Shown piece by piece: positions 44,742 through 52,062 of a stretch of DNA of 64,000 bases. Made by a program: the position numbers and the translations under genes. How positions within the stretch are numbered: position 1 is the first letter of the stretch; each line of letters starts with the position of its first letter. Origin of the DNA: UBA1181 sp045226255 (GTDB lineage: Bacteria > Bacteroidota > Bacteroidia > Bacteroidales > Paludibacteraceae); the NCBI GenBank assembly GCA_045226255.1, contig JBGVCG010000012.1, forward strand, positions 62,001-126,000, given 5' to 3'. A model generated the notes under the pieces. It was not told the origin of the DNA. It was given only the letters and a program-made list of their open reading frames with translations, and did not search any database.

Positions 44742-44773
44742 CAAATTTATATTTTGACAACTAAACTGCCAAA
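44742..44773 (-). promoter_or_regulatory. Promoter TTTG-N20-TAAATTTG
   Basis: On the minus strand TTTG at 44770-44773 and TAAATTTG at 44742-44749, spacer 20 nt. The whole 35-bp stretch 44741-44775 resembles the promoters at 47338-47369 and 47960-47991 and differs mainly in the spacer. Confidence 0.75.
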
Positions 44774-44899
44774 TCGGGGGAAATATTTCACTGGTTGATT
44801 GGCAAAAAGATATGCGGGAAGTCGCTGTTGAATTTGTTGGGGAATTGGATTTCGTTGAATAATTAATCGGTCTGCGATTTATGAAAAAAATTGCGTAAA

Positions 44900-44932
44900 T
44901 TGTCAACTAAACAGAAAATATTGGTATTTTTG
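44900..44932 (+). promoter_or_regulatory. Promoter of the 45061 LRR gene
   Basis: TTG at 44900-44902 and TATTTTTG at 44925-44932, spacer 22 nt; leader about 120 nt. The remainder of the 350-bp gap 44711-45060 holds the minus-strand promoter and no gene. Confidence 0.5.
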
Positions 44933-45060
44933 TTTCCTGTAATCATGAGTTTGTTTTATTGCTCGTACCTTCGGAATACGTGAATAAACAATCCTAATCA
45001 TTGAATAATCAAACGGTTAAAGCCGAAAATTCGCATTTATACTAAAAAATATCAGTTGCA

Positions 45061-46203
45061 ATGAAAAATATTCTTAACACTTTATTATTCGCATTGTTCT
45101 TCACAAGTTTTGTGCAGGCGCAGGAGGTGTTCGATTATACTTACGAGGGTCAGACGTTGAAGTATCAAATTACATCTGAAAAAGAGGCGAAAGTGGCAAG
45201 AGAAGGTCGGATAAATGTAATTGACATTGTAAAAATACCCGAGGAAGTGGTGTTTAGAAATAAAAAATATAAGGTTACTAATATTGGAGACGCAGTGTTT
45301 TGGGAGTGCAAAAACCTTAGTAGTATAATTATACCAAACTCGGTTACAAGTATCGGAAGGAGTGCTTTTTGGGGATGCGAAAGTCTTGATAACGTGGAGA
45401 TTCCGAAATCAGTGACGAGTATTGGAGGCAGTGCTTTTTCTAAATGTAAAAGTCTCACAAACATAGTTATTCCGAACTCGGTGACTAGTATTGGTGATAA
45501 TGCTTTCGGAAGTTGCGGAAAACTTAAAAAGATAGTCTTGCCAAACTCTGTAACACGTATTGACGACCATGCATTTTCTTATTGCAGAGACCTTACAAAC
45601 ATTGTTATTCCTAATTCGGTGACAAGCATAGGGCGCGGTGCATTTGCAAGTTGTAAAAGTCTCAATGACATTGTTATTCCTAATTCGGTAACAACCATCG
45701 GCAAAGCGGCTTTTGGGAATGCAGGTCTTACCAAAGTAGAGATACCAAGCTCCGTCACTAGTATCGATGATGCTGCTTTTAATAGTTGCGAAGCTCTTGA
45801 AAAAATTGAGGTGGCCTCAGACAATAAATTTTACTCATCTATAGACGAAGTATTGTTTAATAAGGCAAAAGACACATTAGTCTCCTTCCCTGGAAGCAGA
45901 GATTCATACGTCATACCCAGCACGGTAACCCACATTGGGAACTCTGCTTTTGCGATTTGCGAAAAATTAAAGGGCGTCGAAATCCCAAGCTCTGTTACCA
46001 GTATTGGACGTGAGGCTTTTGCAGGCTGTTTCAACTTGGAGTCTGTTACAATAAAAGCGGAAACACCGCCAAGCATGGACGAACGTGTCTTTTTAAATTG
46101 TTCCATCGAAAAAATCCACGTGCCGGCAGGGAGTGTGAAAAAATACAAAAACGCAGATGGTTGGAGCGAGTATAAGGATGTGATTAAGGCGATAGGAAAA
46201 TAA
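45061..46203 (+). CDS. BspA-type LRR_5 surface protein
   Basis: A 380-residue protein with signal peptide MKNILNTLLFALFFTSFVQA. After an entry domain (FDYTYEGQTLKYQI...VVFRNKKYKVTNIGDAVF) come about nine 23-residue LRR_5 units of the type L..I.IPNSVTSIG..AF..C.S, the Treponema/BspA form. The C-terminal cap (IEKIHVPAGSVKKYKNADGWSEY) is the usual end of BspA-family domains. No secretion tail or anchor is seen, unlike the other LRR proteins here, so its route to the surface is open. It is a single gene between two minus-strand genes. Codon use is more A/T-rich than in the housekeeping genes. Confidence 0.85.
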   Translation: MKNILNTLLFALFFTSFVQAQEVFDYTYEGQTLKYQITSEKEAKVAREGRINVIDIVKIPEEVVFRNKKYKVTNIGDAVFWECKNLSSIIIPNSVTSIGRSAFWGCESLDNVEIPKSVTSIGGSAFSKCKSLTNIVIPNSVTSIGDNAFGSCGKLKKIVLPNSVTRIDDHAFSYCRDLTNIVIPNSVTSIGRGAFASCKSLNDIVIPNSVTTIGKAAFGNAGLTKVEIPSSVTSIDDAAFNSCEALEKIEVASDNKFYSSIDEVLFNKAKDTLVSFPGSRDSYVIPSTVTHIGNSAFAICEKLKGVEIPSSVTSIGREAFAGCFNLESVTIKAETPPSMDERVFLNCSIEKIHVPAGSVKKYKNADGWSEYKDVIKAIGK

Positions 46204-46300
46204 TTTTAAGAGAGGATTCCAGTCGCAATGAAATGGTGCCATAAGCATTGTCGATTATGCGTTTGCAAGATGTGTAATCACCTTGTTTGTATTCTATTGG

Positions 46301-47302
46301 TCAAAAGCCGAATAAGCTAACAATCAAATCTTTAACAAATGAGATGATGACAAGGCCGATAACAAATGATACGACATTCGCAACAAAGGCAAAACCAAAC
46401 GCTCTCAGTATGTAGTGTTCGCCCTTTCTCTCTAGAGTATATAGATATACAATGCTTTCGATTATCCATACCAATGGCTCAAGGATGACGATAACAAAAG
46501 CCATTCCAAAAAAGCGGTCAAAATCGTCTCCGTGCAGGAATGAAGGACAGATATGGATGTTCATCAGCAGATTGGTTATGGTATTGGTTATGGCAATCGT
46601 AAGTAAATCTTTTCTTGACCGATAAGAGAATGCCCAGCCCATACCCAATTCCAAACTGACGGTTATGAGCATCGCCAATATTATCAGGATAACCGTCATG
46701 GTGAATGTATAGTCTTTCTCTTGAGTTGATATTCCTCCTTCATCGAGGGAAATGGTATGATGAATGTAATGTTCTGTGTCTACGCTGGGAGAGATGTAAT
46801 AATAATCCGTGTTGGGGAAATGGACTATGAACTTGAAGTTGCAGAAGGAGTGTACATCATGGAAGAGATGGAATTTTTGATTTTGTGAGCAATTCTCGAA
46901 ATGGAAGACCTTTGCCATGGCGATGATCGCAGAATCCGTGAGCTCGTTTTCTTCAGGGAAAAACTCTTCTTGAATGTATTCGGATGTTGTGTCATCACTC
47001 TCGTAGTCATTTAGTGTGTCGGAATAAGGAAGAGTGTCTTGCTCAAGGGCAATGGAATCAAATGCTTCTTCTTGCTCGTCGAGATAATACTTCGGGATTC
47101 CCCATTTGGGGTCAAGCTCGTTGTAGAGTTTGCCGTCATGGTAATAGGCCACACAGAATTCCCCCAACTCTTTCGGACCTGATATCGTGCCGGCTCCGAA
47201 ATTAGGGTCGTAGGCGCTTGCATTTGCCATGGATGGGAGTGTGTTGCAGAACAAGGTCGCAACAATGCATATGCAAATAGTAAAGAGTTTGTTGTGTTTC
47301 AT
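46301..47302 (-). CDS. Exported protein with a four-helix membrane C-terminus
   Basis: A 333-residue protein. The signal peptide MKHNKLFTICICIVATLFC is followed by an acidic extracytoplasmic region with many Glu/Asp/Ser (about residues 80-135), then a soluble stretch, and four or five TM helices from about residue 205 (TMTVILIILAMLITVSLELGM, LTIAITNTITNLLMNI, FFGMAFVIVILEPLVWIIESIVYL, AFGFAFVANVVSFVIGLVIIS). No family is recognised. Its promoter lies in the first of the two 85-bp direct repeats. The function is unknown. Confidence 0.65.
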   Translation of the reverse strand: MKHNKLFTICICIVATLFCNTLPSMANASAYDPNFGAGTISGPKELGEFCVAYYHDGKLYNELDPKWGIPKYYLDEQEEAFDSIALEQDTLPYSDTLNDYESDDTTSEYIQEEFFPEENELTDSAIIAMAKVFHFENCSQNQKFHLFHDVHSFCNFKFIVHFPNTDYYYISPSVDTEHYIHHTISLDEGGISTQEKDYTFTMTVILIILAMLITVSLELGMGWAFSYRSRKDLLTIAITNTITNLLMNIHICPSFLHGDDFDRFFGMAFVIVILEPLVWIIESIVYLYTLERKGEHYILRAFGFAFVANVVSFVIGLVIISFVKDLIVSLFGF

Positions 47303-47336
47303 CTCGAGAAGATTGAGGAATCGGTTCCGTGTTTAC

Positions 47337-47421
47337 GCAAATTTATATCTTGCCCCTTAAATCGCCAAATCTTTAAAGAAAAAAGCCGCACCCAATGGAT
47401 GCGGCTTTCTCTATGATAAAT
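47337..47421. repeat. 85-bp direct repeat, copy A (promoter plus terminator)
   Basis: This 85-bp stretch recurs at 47959-48043 with about four differences, all in the spacer between the -33 and -7 boxes. On the minus strand it is a terminator for the upstream DUF2442 gene (hairpin AAAGCCGCA/TGCGGCTTT at 47379-47408 with a T run) followed by a promoter TTTG (47366-47369) -N20-TAAATTTG (47338-47345) for the 46301-47302 gene. Confidence 0.88.
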
Positions 47422-47440
47422 TTATAAATCATAACAGCTG

Positions 47441-47695
47441 TCACCTTTCTATCGGTTTCCCGTATTCATATATCATGTCGCTTGGCAAATCAATACGGTC
47501 ATTCCAATAAACAATTGTTCGACTGGAATCCACTTTCCCCTGATCCCATAATCCATAAATGCTCTTTAGCCCCTTAAATTCATCAACCGATTCAATGTCT
47601 TCATTAACGTCATAGAGGACTCCTGTTCCATCGTCGAAGAATACTTTTAGATGGAAGTCAGGTAAAAATGCAATATCTTTTATCTTAGGTATCAT
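47441..47695 (-). CDS. DUF2442 protein
   Basis: An 84-residue protein from ATG 47695 (MIPKIKDIAFLPDFHLKVFFDDGTGVLYDV...); a GTG at 47731 is a possible but less likely start. It shows the DUF2442 pattern: a first strand pair, then 'FKGLKSIYGLW' and 'TIVYWNDRIDLPSDMIYE'. DUF2442 and DUF4160 proteins occur as adjacent pairs in many bacteria in toxin-antitoxin-like settings, though the activity is not established. Its start overlaps the stop of the DUF4160 gene (ATGA), so the two are translationally coupled. Confidence 0.85.
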   Translation of the reverse strand: MIPKIKDIAFLPDFHLKVFFDDGTGVLYDVNEDIESVDEFKGLKSIYGLWDQGKVDSSRTIVYWNDRIDLPSDMIYEYGKPIER

Positions 47696-47943
47696 AGTGG
47701 CGGTAATTTGGTTATAATTTGGGTATCCCACATCTTTTTCAATTCTTTAGGATAGGTTTGCAACCATTCTCTTATGAGTTCTTGCGCTTTTGCCGGCATG
47801 TCGCCCTCAATCATTTCACAAGTGCTAATGTCAAAGATACCTACGTACTCATTATACACTGCATGTATATGCGCAGGTTCATGCTCTTTTGGCTTAAAGA
47901 ACATTTTTATTATAATTCCATAGAATCTACTTATTTCTGGCAT
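47692..47943 (-). CDS. DUF4160 protein
   Basis: An 83-residue protein with the complete DUF4160 pattern: MPEISRFYGIIIKMFFKPKEHEPAHIHAVYNEYVGIFDI, then EGDMPAKAQELIREWLQTYPKELKKMW. The HEPAHIHA motif is the family hallmark and looks like a possible metal or active site. First gene of a two-gene unit with DUF2442, whose ATG overlaps its stop. It has its own TTTG-N20-TAAATTTG promoter in the second 85-bp repeat, immediately upstream. Confidence 0.92.
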   Translation of the reverse strand: MPEISRFYGIIIKMFFKPKEHEPAHIHAVYNEYVGIFDISTCEMIEGDMPAKAQELIREWLQTYPKELKKMWDTQIITKLPPL

Positions 47944-47958
47944 ACTTGACTGTTTTCT

Positions 47959-48043
47959 GCAAATTTATATCTTGCCCCCTAATCCTCCAAATCTTTAAAG
48001 AAAAAAGCCGCACCCAATGGATGCGGCTTTCTCTATGATAAAT
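47959..48043. repeat. 85-bp direct repeat, copy B (promoter plus terminator)
   Basis: Second copy of the 47337-47421 repeat. On the minus strand it holds a hairpin terminator (48001-48030) for the DUF1016 gene side and the promoter TTTG (47988-47991) -N20-TAAATTTG (47960-47967) of the DUF4160 gene, whose ATG is 17 nt away. The two copies bracket the DUF4160-DUF2442 pair exactly. Confidence 0.88.
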
Positions 48044-48055
48044 CACTTTACCTCT

Positions 48056-48136
48056 TCATATATTTCCTTGCAGGATAGCTGATTTGATTGTCTCCACTGC
48101 CTGAAAAAGCTGTATGACAGGATGTTCTTTCCCCAT
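48056..48136 (-). pseudogene. Remnant 5' end of a duplicated DUF1016 gene
   Basis: ATG 48136 opens a 26-codon frame beginning MGKEHPVIQLFQAVETIKSA that ends at a TGA. Its first 23 codons match the start of the DUF1016 gene at 48697 (MEKEHPVIPLSQAVETIKTA). The DNA matches over about 67 nt. The rest of the gene is absent. It is a leftover of a tandem duplication, lying 19 nt past the end of the larger copy. Confidence 0.75.
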
Positions 48137-48154
48137 TATTCTGTATGGATAATA

Positions 48155-48697
48155 TCATTCTTCATCCAACAACTCCATCATTTCTTTGACGTCTGGTAGA
48201 ATCTCACGCATAGTTGTGGGCATGTCTGAAAGTGTTTTCTTCGTTTTGTGGAGAATCTCTATGTGGTGAGAGAAACTGATGCCAAGGAACTCATCTCGGT
48301 TAATTTCACTCGTTGTTGGCGCCCATTTTGCTAAGGCGAAACTATCGTACTCAATTTTGTTCTGTAAATCTTCCGTATCTAATTCGCTCGCCATTGGCGA
48401 GCGAATTAGATACGGTTGCCAAAACTCTGCGAATTGACGCATATTTCGGATGTTTTGAATGGAGAATCCCCGCAATCCAGGCAATTCTCTGTGCAATTGT
48501 TCGCTAATGGTATAGATTGCCCCAGTTCCCCATGTGCCTTCTCGTGAATTGGCTGAGACATATAGTCCCACACCAAAGTACAGTGACAATTGTGATCCAC
48601 TAATCATTCTGGCAGCACGTGCCTGACTTTGCAAAATAGCTGTTTTGATGGTCTCCACCGCCTGTGAAAGCGGTATGACAGGATGTTCTTTTTCCAT
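48155..48697 (-). CDS. Truncated DUF1016 (YhcG-type) protein
   Basis: A 180-residue protein. The N-terminal DUF1016 domain is clear: AVETIKTAILQSQARAARMISGSQLSLYFGVGLYVSANSREGTWGTGAIYTISEQLHRELPGLRGFSIQNIRNMRQFAEFW, then DEFLGISFSHHIEILHKTK. Full-length relatives run to about 330-370 residues and carry a C-terminal PD-(D/E)XK nuclease domain; here the frame stops soon after HHIEILHKTK with an unrelated tail, so the nuclease domain is missing. The gene contains a perfect 43-bp palindrome (48373-48415). Its promoter is TTTG-N20-TACATTTG at 48735-48766. Such genes are linked to recombination or defence. It may be a partial or decaying gene. Confidence 0.8.
   Translation of the reverse strand: MEKEHPVIPLSQAVETIKTAILQSQARAARMISGSQLSLYFGVGLYVSANSREGTWGTGAIYTISEQLHRELPGLRGFSIQNIRNMRQFAEFWQPYLIRSPMASELDTEDLQNKIEYDSFALAKWAPTTSEINRDEFLGISFSHHIEILHKTKKTLSDMPTTMREILPDVKEMMELLDEE
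48373..48415. repeat. Perfect 43-bp palindrome inside the DUF1016 gene
   Basis: Two 21-bp arms, perfectly complementary, flank a single T. The left arm begins CCGTATCTAATTCG and the right arm ends CGAATTAGATACGG. It falls within codons for PYLIRSPMASELDT, and because it is a palindrome the opposite strand also reads PYLIRSPLASELDT. This is far longer than needed for a terminator and sits in coding sequence. Confidence 0.9.
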
Positions 48698-48734
48698 AAA
48701 TGCAAATATTAAACAAGTAAAAATTTATAATACG

Positions 48735-48766
48735 CAAATGTAGGTAAATTTTTCGGGAAAGACAAA
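48735..48766 (-). promoter_or_regulatory. Promoter of the DUF1016 gene
   Basis: On the minus strand TTTG (48763-48766) and TACATTTG (48735-48742) with a 20-nt spacer; leader about 30 nt. Confidence 0.65.
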
Positions 48767-48814
48767 GGTGAGAGGTTGACGCCCAAAGAATTTTATAGAG
48801 GATTATTCATCAAC

Positions 48815-48848
48815 AAAAAAAGCCGCACCCAAAGGATGCGGCTTTCTC
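48815..48848 (-). terminator. pckG intrinsic terminator
   Basis: AAAGCCGCA/TGCGGCTTT hairpin with a run of seven T on the minus strand, 20 nt after the pckG stop. It has the same stem as the hairpins in the 85-bp repeats at 47379 and 48001, so this terminator has been reused. Confidence 0.85.
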
Positions 48849-48867
48849 TATAATAATTCTTAAAGAA

Positions 48868-50712
48868 TTACATGCCGAGACGTTTCTTGAGAGTGTCAAG
48901 ACGTGCAACGAGCTCCTTAGGAAGGTGCTTGCCGAACTTAGCGAAGTGCTCCTCGATACGTCCAACTTCCTCTTTCCACTCGTCAACGTTAACAGCCAAT
49001 ACTTGCTCCATCGTCTTCTCGTTCCAGCAAGAGTCGAGACCCTCGATGTTGATAGCACCCTTAGCAGGTACCTTTCCGATTGGAGTGTCAACTGTAGCAC
49101 CTTGACCGTTGCAACGATCGAAGATGTAAGCCAATACACGGCTGTTGTCACCGTAACCTGGCCACAAGAATCCACCTGGAAGTGCCTTGTTGCTCTTGTC
49201 ACGACGGAACCAGTTAACGAAGAAGATCTTAGGCAAGTTCTTACCACCCTTAGCTTGTGGCAACTTCTCCATGTCGATCCAGTGCTGGAAGTAGTCACCC
49301 ATGTTGTAACCGCAGAATGGCAACATAGCGAATGGGTCACGACGAACACCAGCCTTCAAACCGATAGCGGCAGCGGTAACCTCAGAACCTACGATAGATC
49401 CCATGAATACACCGTGTGCCCAATCCTCTGCCTCGTGTACCAATGGTACAGTGTTAGGACGACGACCACCAAACAAGATAGCATCAACCTTAACACCCTT
49501 AGGAGATTCCCAATCAGGGTCGATAGCAGGGCAGTTAGCTGCAGGAGCAGCGAAACGAGAGTTCTTGTGAGCAACTGGGTTCTCGTCAGCGTCGCGAGAT
49601 GCAGGATCGTTTACGATGTTACCCTTCCAGTCGATTGTACCCTTAGGACAGTCGTAACCGATTCCTTCCCACCAAATATCACCGTCAGGAGTGTATCCTA
49701 CGTTCGTGAAGATAGTGTTCTTGCAGCAAGAATCAAGAGCGTTCTTGTTAGTCTTAGCTGAAGTATAAGGTGCTACACCGAAGAAACCAGCCTCTGGGTT
49801 GATGGCGCGGAGGTTACCCTCCTCGTCGAACTTCATCCAAGCGATATCGTCACCTACAGTCTTAACGTCCCATCCTGGGATAGTAGGGATCAACATGGCC
49901 AAGTTAGTCTTACCACATGCTGATGGGAATGCGGCGCAAACGTACTTAGTCTCGTTGGTAGCCTTCTTAGTAAGACGAAGGATCAACATGTGCTCTGCCA
50001 ACCATCCGTCTTCTTGAGCCATCTTAGAAGCGATACGCAAAGCGAAGCACTTCTTACCCAACAAAGCGTTTCCTCCGTAACCAGAACCATAGGTCCAGAT
50101 CTCGTGCTCCTCAGGGAATTGTACGATGTACTTCTCGTCGATTGGAGCGCAAGGCCACTTAGCATCCTTCAAACCTGCTGGCAATGGCTTACCTACAGAG
50201 TGGATACAAGGGATGAATTCGCCGCTCTTCTCGATCAATTCCAATGCCTTCTTACCCATACGAGTCATGATCTTCATGGAACCAACCACGTAAGCGGAGT
50301 CAGTAAGCTCAACACCCAACTGGCTGATTGGACCACCCAATGGACCCATTGAGAATGGGATGACGTACATCGTACGACCCTTCATACAGCCGTTGTATTT
50401 GTTGATCAAGATATGTTTCATTTCAACAGGATCCATCCAGTTGTTAGTCGGACCTGCATCTTCTTGCTTCTTAGAGCAGATGAAAGTACGGTTCTCAACA
50501 CGAGCCACGTCACTTGGATCTGATTGGAAATAGTAGCTGTTTGGACGTTTCTTCTCGTTCAACTTCTTAGCCAAACCGTTTGCTACGCACTCGTCCATCA
50601 GGCGAGTGAACTCCTCATCGGAGCCATCGCACAAGTAGATGTTCTCTGGCTGACAGATGTCTGCCCACATCTTAACCCATGCGTTCAATTTTGCATTCTT
50701 AGTGTTAATCAT
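48868..50712 (-). CDS. pckG: Phosphoenolpyruvate carboxykinase, GTP type
   Basis: A 614-residue enzyme that interconverts oxaloacetate and PEP with GTP/GDP. The kinase-type P-loop is FPSACGKTNLAM around residue 265-275; other family motifs are ICDGSDEEF-like YLCDGSDEEF near the N-terminus, RTMYVIPFSMGPLGG and the GTP-type region FGGRRPNTVPLV (FxGRRP..). The length and motifs place it in the GTP (animal/actinobacterial) branch, not the ATP PckA branch. In anaerobic Bacteroidota it works mainly in the carboxylating direction, making oxaloacetate for the succinate/propionate route. Codon use is biased, as expected for a highly expressed gene. TATCTTTG at 50785-50792 is its -7 box. Confidence 0.95.
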   Translation of the reverse strand: MINTKNAKLNAWVKMWADICQPENIYLCDGSDEEFTRLMDECVANGLAKKLNEKKRPNSYYFQSDPSDVARVENRTFICSKKQEDAGPTNNWMDPVEMKHILINKYNGCMKGRTMYVIPFSMGPLGGPISQLGVELTDSAYVVGSMKIMTRMGKKALELIEKSGEFIPCIHSVGKPLPAGLKDAKWPCAPIDEKYIVQFPEEHEIWTYGSGYGGNALLGKKCFALRIASKMAQEDGWLAEHMLILRLTKKATNETKYVCAAFPSACGKTNLAMLIPTIPGWDVKTVGDDIAWMKFDEEGNLRAINPEAGFFGVAPYTSAKTNKNALDSCCKNTIFTNVGYTPDGDIWWEGIGYDCPKGTIDWKGNIVNDPASRDADENPVAHKNSRFAAPAANCPAIDPDWESPKGVKVDAILFGGRRPNTVPLVHEAEDWAHGVFMGSIVGSEVTAAAIGLKAGVRRDPFAMLPFCGYNMGDYFQHWIDMEKLPQAKGGKNLPKIFFVNWFRRDKSNKALPGGFLWPGYGDNSRVLAYIFDRCNGQGATVDTPIGKVPAKGAINIEGLDSCWNEKTMEQVLAVNVDEWKEEVGRIEEHFAKFGKHLPKELVARLDTLKKRLGM

Positions 50713-51033
50713 AAAACTATTATATATAAAATGAACATTGTCACTACTTTACGGCTAAACGCACCGTTTCCGAAAAAAGCGGTGCAAAGATACGATAAAA
50801 AAATGAAAAATATGGTGTCCGAAAGATTGTTTTTTGGCGATATGGTGTTCGCCCCATAAAAAAAGTAATTGAAGAACACCCCCTCTCCCGTGTTGTATAA
50901 AGAATGCGTGCGCCTATAAATGGGAAAGGCTTCAATTCACATGAAGCCTTTCCCAGATTGGGGATATTGATTCCCCTCCGTTATAACTCAAATATGATGT
51001 CGCCATTCAACTGTGGCTGTCCATCTTCTTTTT
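50713..51033. other. Intergenic region pckG-cysK
   Basis: It holds the pckG -7 box (50785-50792), a small hairpin GCACCG/CGGTGC (50761-50785) that overlaps the first base of that box, and the cysK terminator at 50921-50955. No gene is seen. Confidence 0.6.
50921..50955 (-). terminator. Terminator-like hairpin after cysK
   Basis: TGGGAAAGGCTTCA pairs perfectly with TGAAGCCTTTCCCA (14 bp) across ATTCACA, about 80 nt past the cysK stop. The T run on the minus strand is weak (ATTTATAGG), so it may also act in RNA stability. Confidence 0.7.
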
Positions 51034-51972
51034 TTAATTGTTTGAGAACAAAGGTGTTGACAGATACCTGTCTCCCGAGTCTGGGAGAAGGACCACGATG
51101 TTCTTCCCTTTGTTCTCAGGGCGGGCCGCCAGTATCGAGGCCGCTTTCAGGGCTGCGCCGGAAGAGATACCCACCAGGATGCCCTCACTGATTGCGAAGT
51201 TCTTGCCTTCGGTGAATGCGTCTTCGTTCTCGATGGTGATCACTTCGTCGTAGATCTTTGTGTTCAGTGTCTCAGGGACGAAACCTGCGCCGATTCCTTG
51301 GATCTTGTGCGCTCCGGCTGTGCCTTTCGACAGGACAGGCGAAGTGGCGGGCTCTACAGCTACTATCTTCACGTTCGGGTTCTTGGACTTCAGGAATTCT
51401 CCCACGCCGGACAAGGTGCCGCCTGTGCCTACACCTGCCACGAAGATGTCCACTTTACCGTCTGTTTGGTCCCATATCTCAGGACCTGTGGTCTCTTTGT
51501 GCGCCTTAGGGTTGGCTGGGTTGACGAACTGTCCAAGGATAATGGAGCCTTGGATCTCCTTGTTGAGTTCCTCAGCCTTGGCGATGGCGCCCTTCATGCC
51601 TTGCGCGCCTTCTGTCAGTACGATCTCCGCACCGTAGGCTCTTAGTAGGTTGCGGCGTTCCACACTCATGGTATCCGGCAAGGTCAGGATGGCTTTGTAA
51701 CCCTTTGAGGCGGCTACGGCGGCGAGACCGATTCCCGTGTTGCCGGAGGTCGGCTCGATGATAGTGGCGCCTGGCTTCAAGAGACCCTTCTTCTCCGCAT
51801 CCTCGATCATGGCGAGGGCTACACGATCCTTGACGGAACCTGCAGGGTTGAGATATTCCAACTTCGCTAAAAGTGTTGCGTTTGTTACACCAGTTTTCTT
51901 AGAATAATTGTTGAGTTTCATCAGTGGCGTATTGCCAATCAACTCCAATGAGCTTTCGATAATCTTAGCCAT
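51034..51972 (-). CDS. cysK: Cysteine synthase (O-acetylserine sulfhydrylase)
   Basis: A 312-residue PLP enzyme that makes cysteine from O-acetylserine and sulfide. PLP lysine K48 in NPAGSVKDRVAL, the substrate loop PTSGNTGIGLAA, the PLP phosphate loop GVGTGGTLSGVG and the C-terminal GISSGAAL are all normal. Length and sequence fit the housekeeping CysK. A clear paralog is in the nitrogenase-like operon at 59683-60666, which differs in the substrate loop (LTSGNTG) and has a longer insertion. The promoter TTG-N20-TACTTTTG is at 52019-52049. Independent of patB, which ends 91 nt upstream. Confidence 0.96.
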   Translation of the reverse strand: MAKIIESSLELIGNTPLMKLNNYSKKTGVTNATLLAKLEYLNPAGSVKDRVALAMIEDAEKKGLLKPGATIIEPTSGNTGIGLAAVAASKGYKAILTLPDTMSVERRNLLRAYGAEIVLTEGAQGMKGAIAKAEELNKEIQGSIILGQFVNPANPKAHKETTGPEIWDQTDGKVDIFVAGVGTGGTLSGVGEFLKSKNPNVKIVAVEPATSPVLSKGTAGAHKIQGIGAGFVPETLNTKIYDEVITIENEDAFTEGKNFAISEGILVGISSGAALKAASILAARPENKGKNIVVLLPDSGDRYLSTPLFSNN

Positions 51973-52018
51973 ATATTTTATGATTTATGTCTTTGTTTTT
52001 ACACTCTTCTTTCCTCCA

Positions 52019-52049
52019 CAAAAGTAGGAATATTTGGTGTCTAATCCAA
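52019..52049 (-). promoter_or_regulatory. cysK promoter
   Basis: On the minus strand TTG (52047-52049) and TACTTTTG (52019-52026) with a 20-nt spacer; leader about 40 nt. Confidence 0.65.
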
Positions 52050-52062
52050 TTCCGTTTCCCTC

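Noticed and set aside
47441..47943. Calling the DUF4160-DUF2442 pair a proven toxin-antitoxin system
   Set aside because: The arrangement is typical but activity cannot be seen from the sequence; described only as toxin-antitoxin-like.
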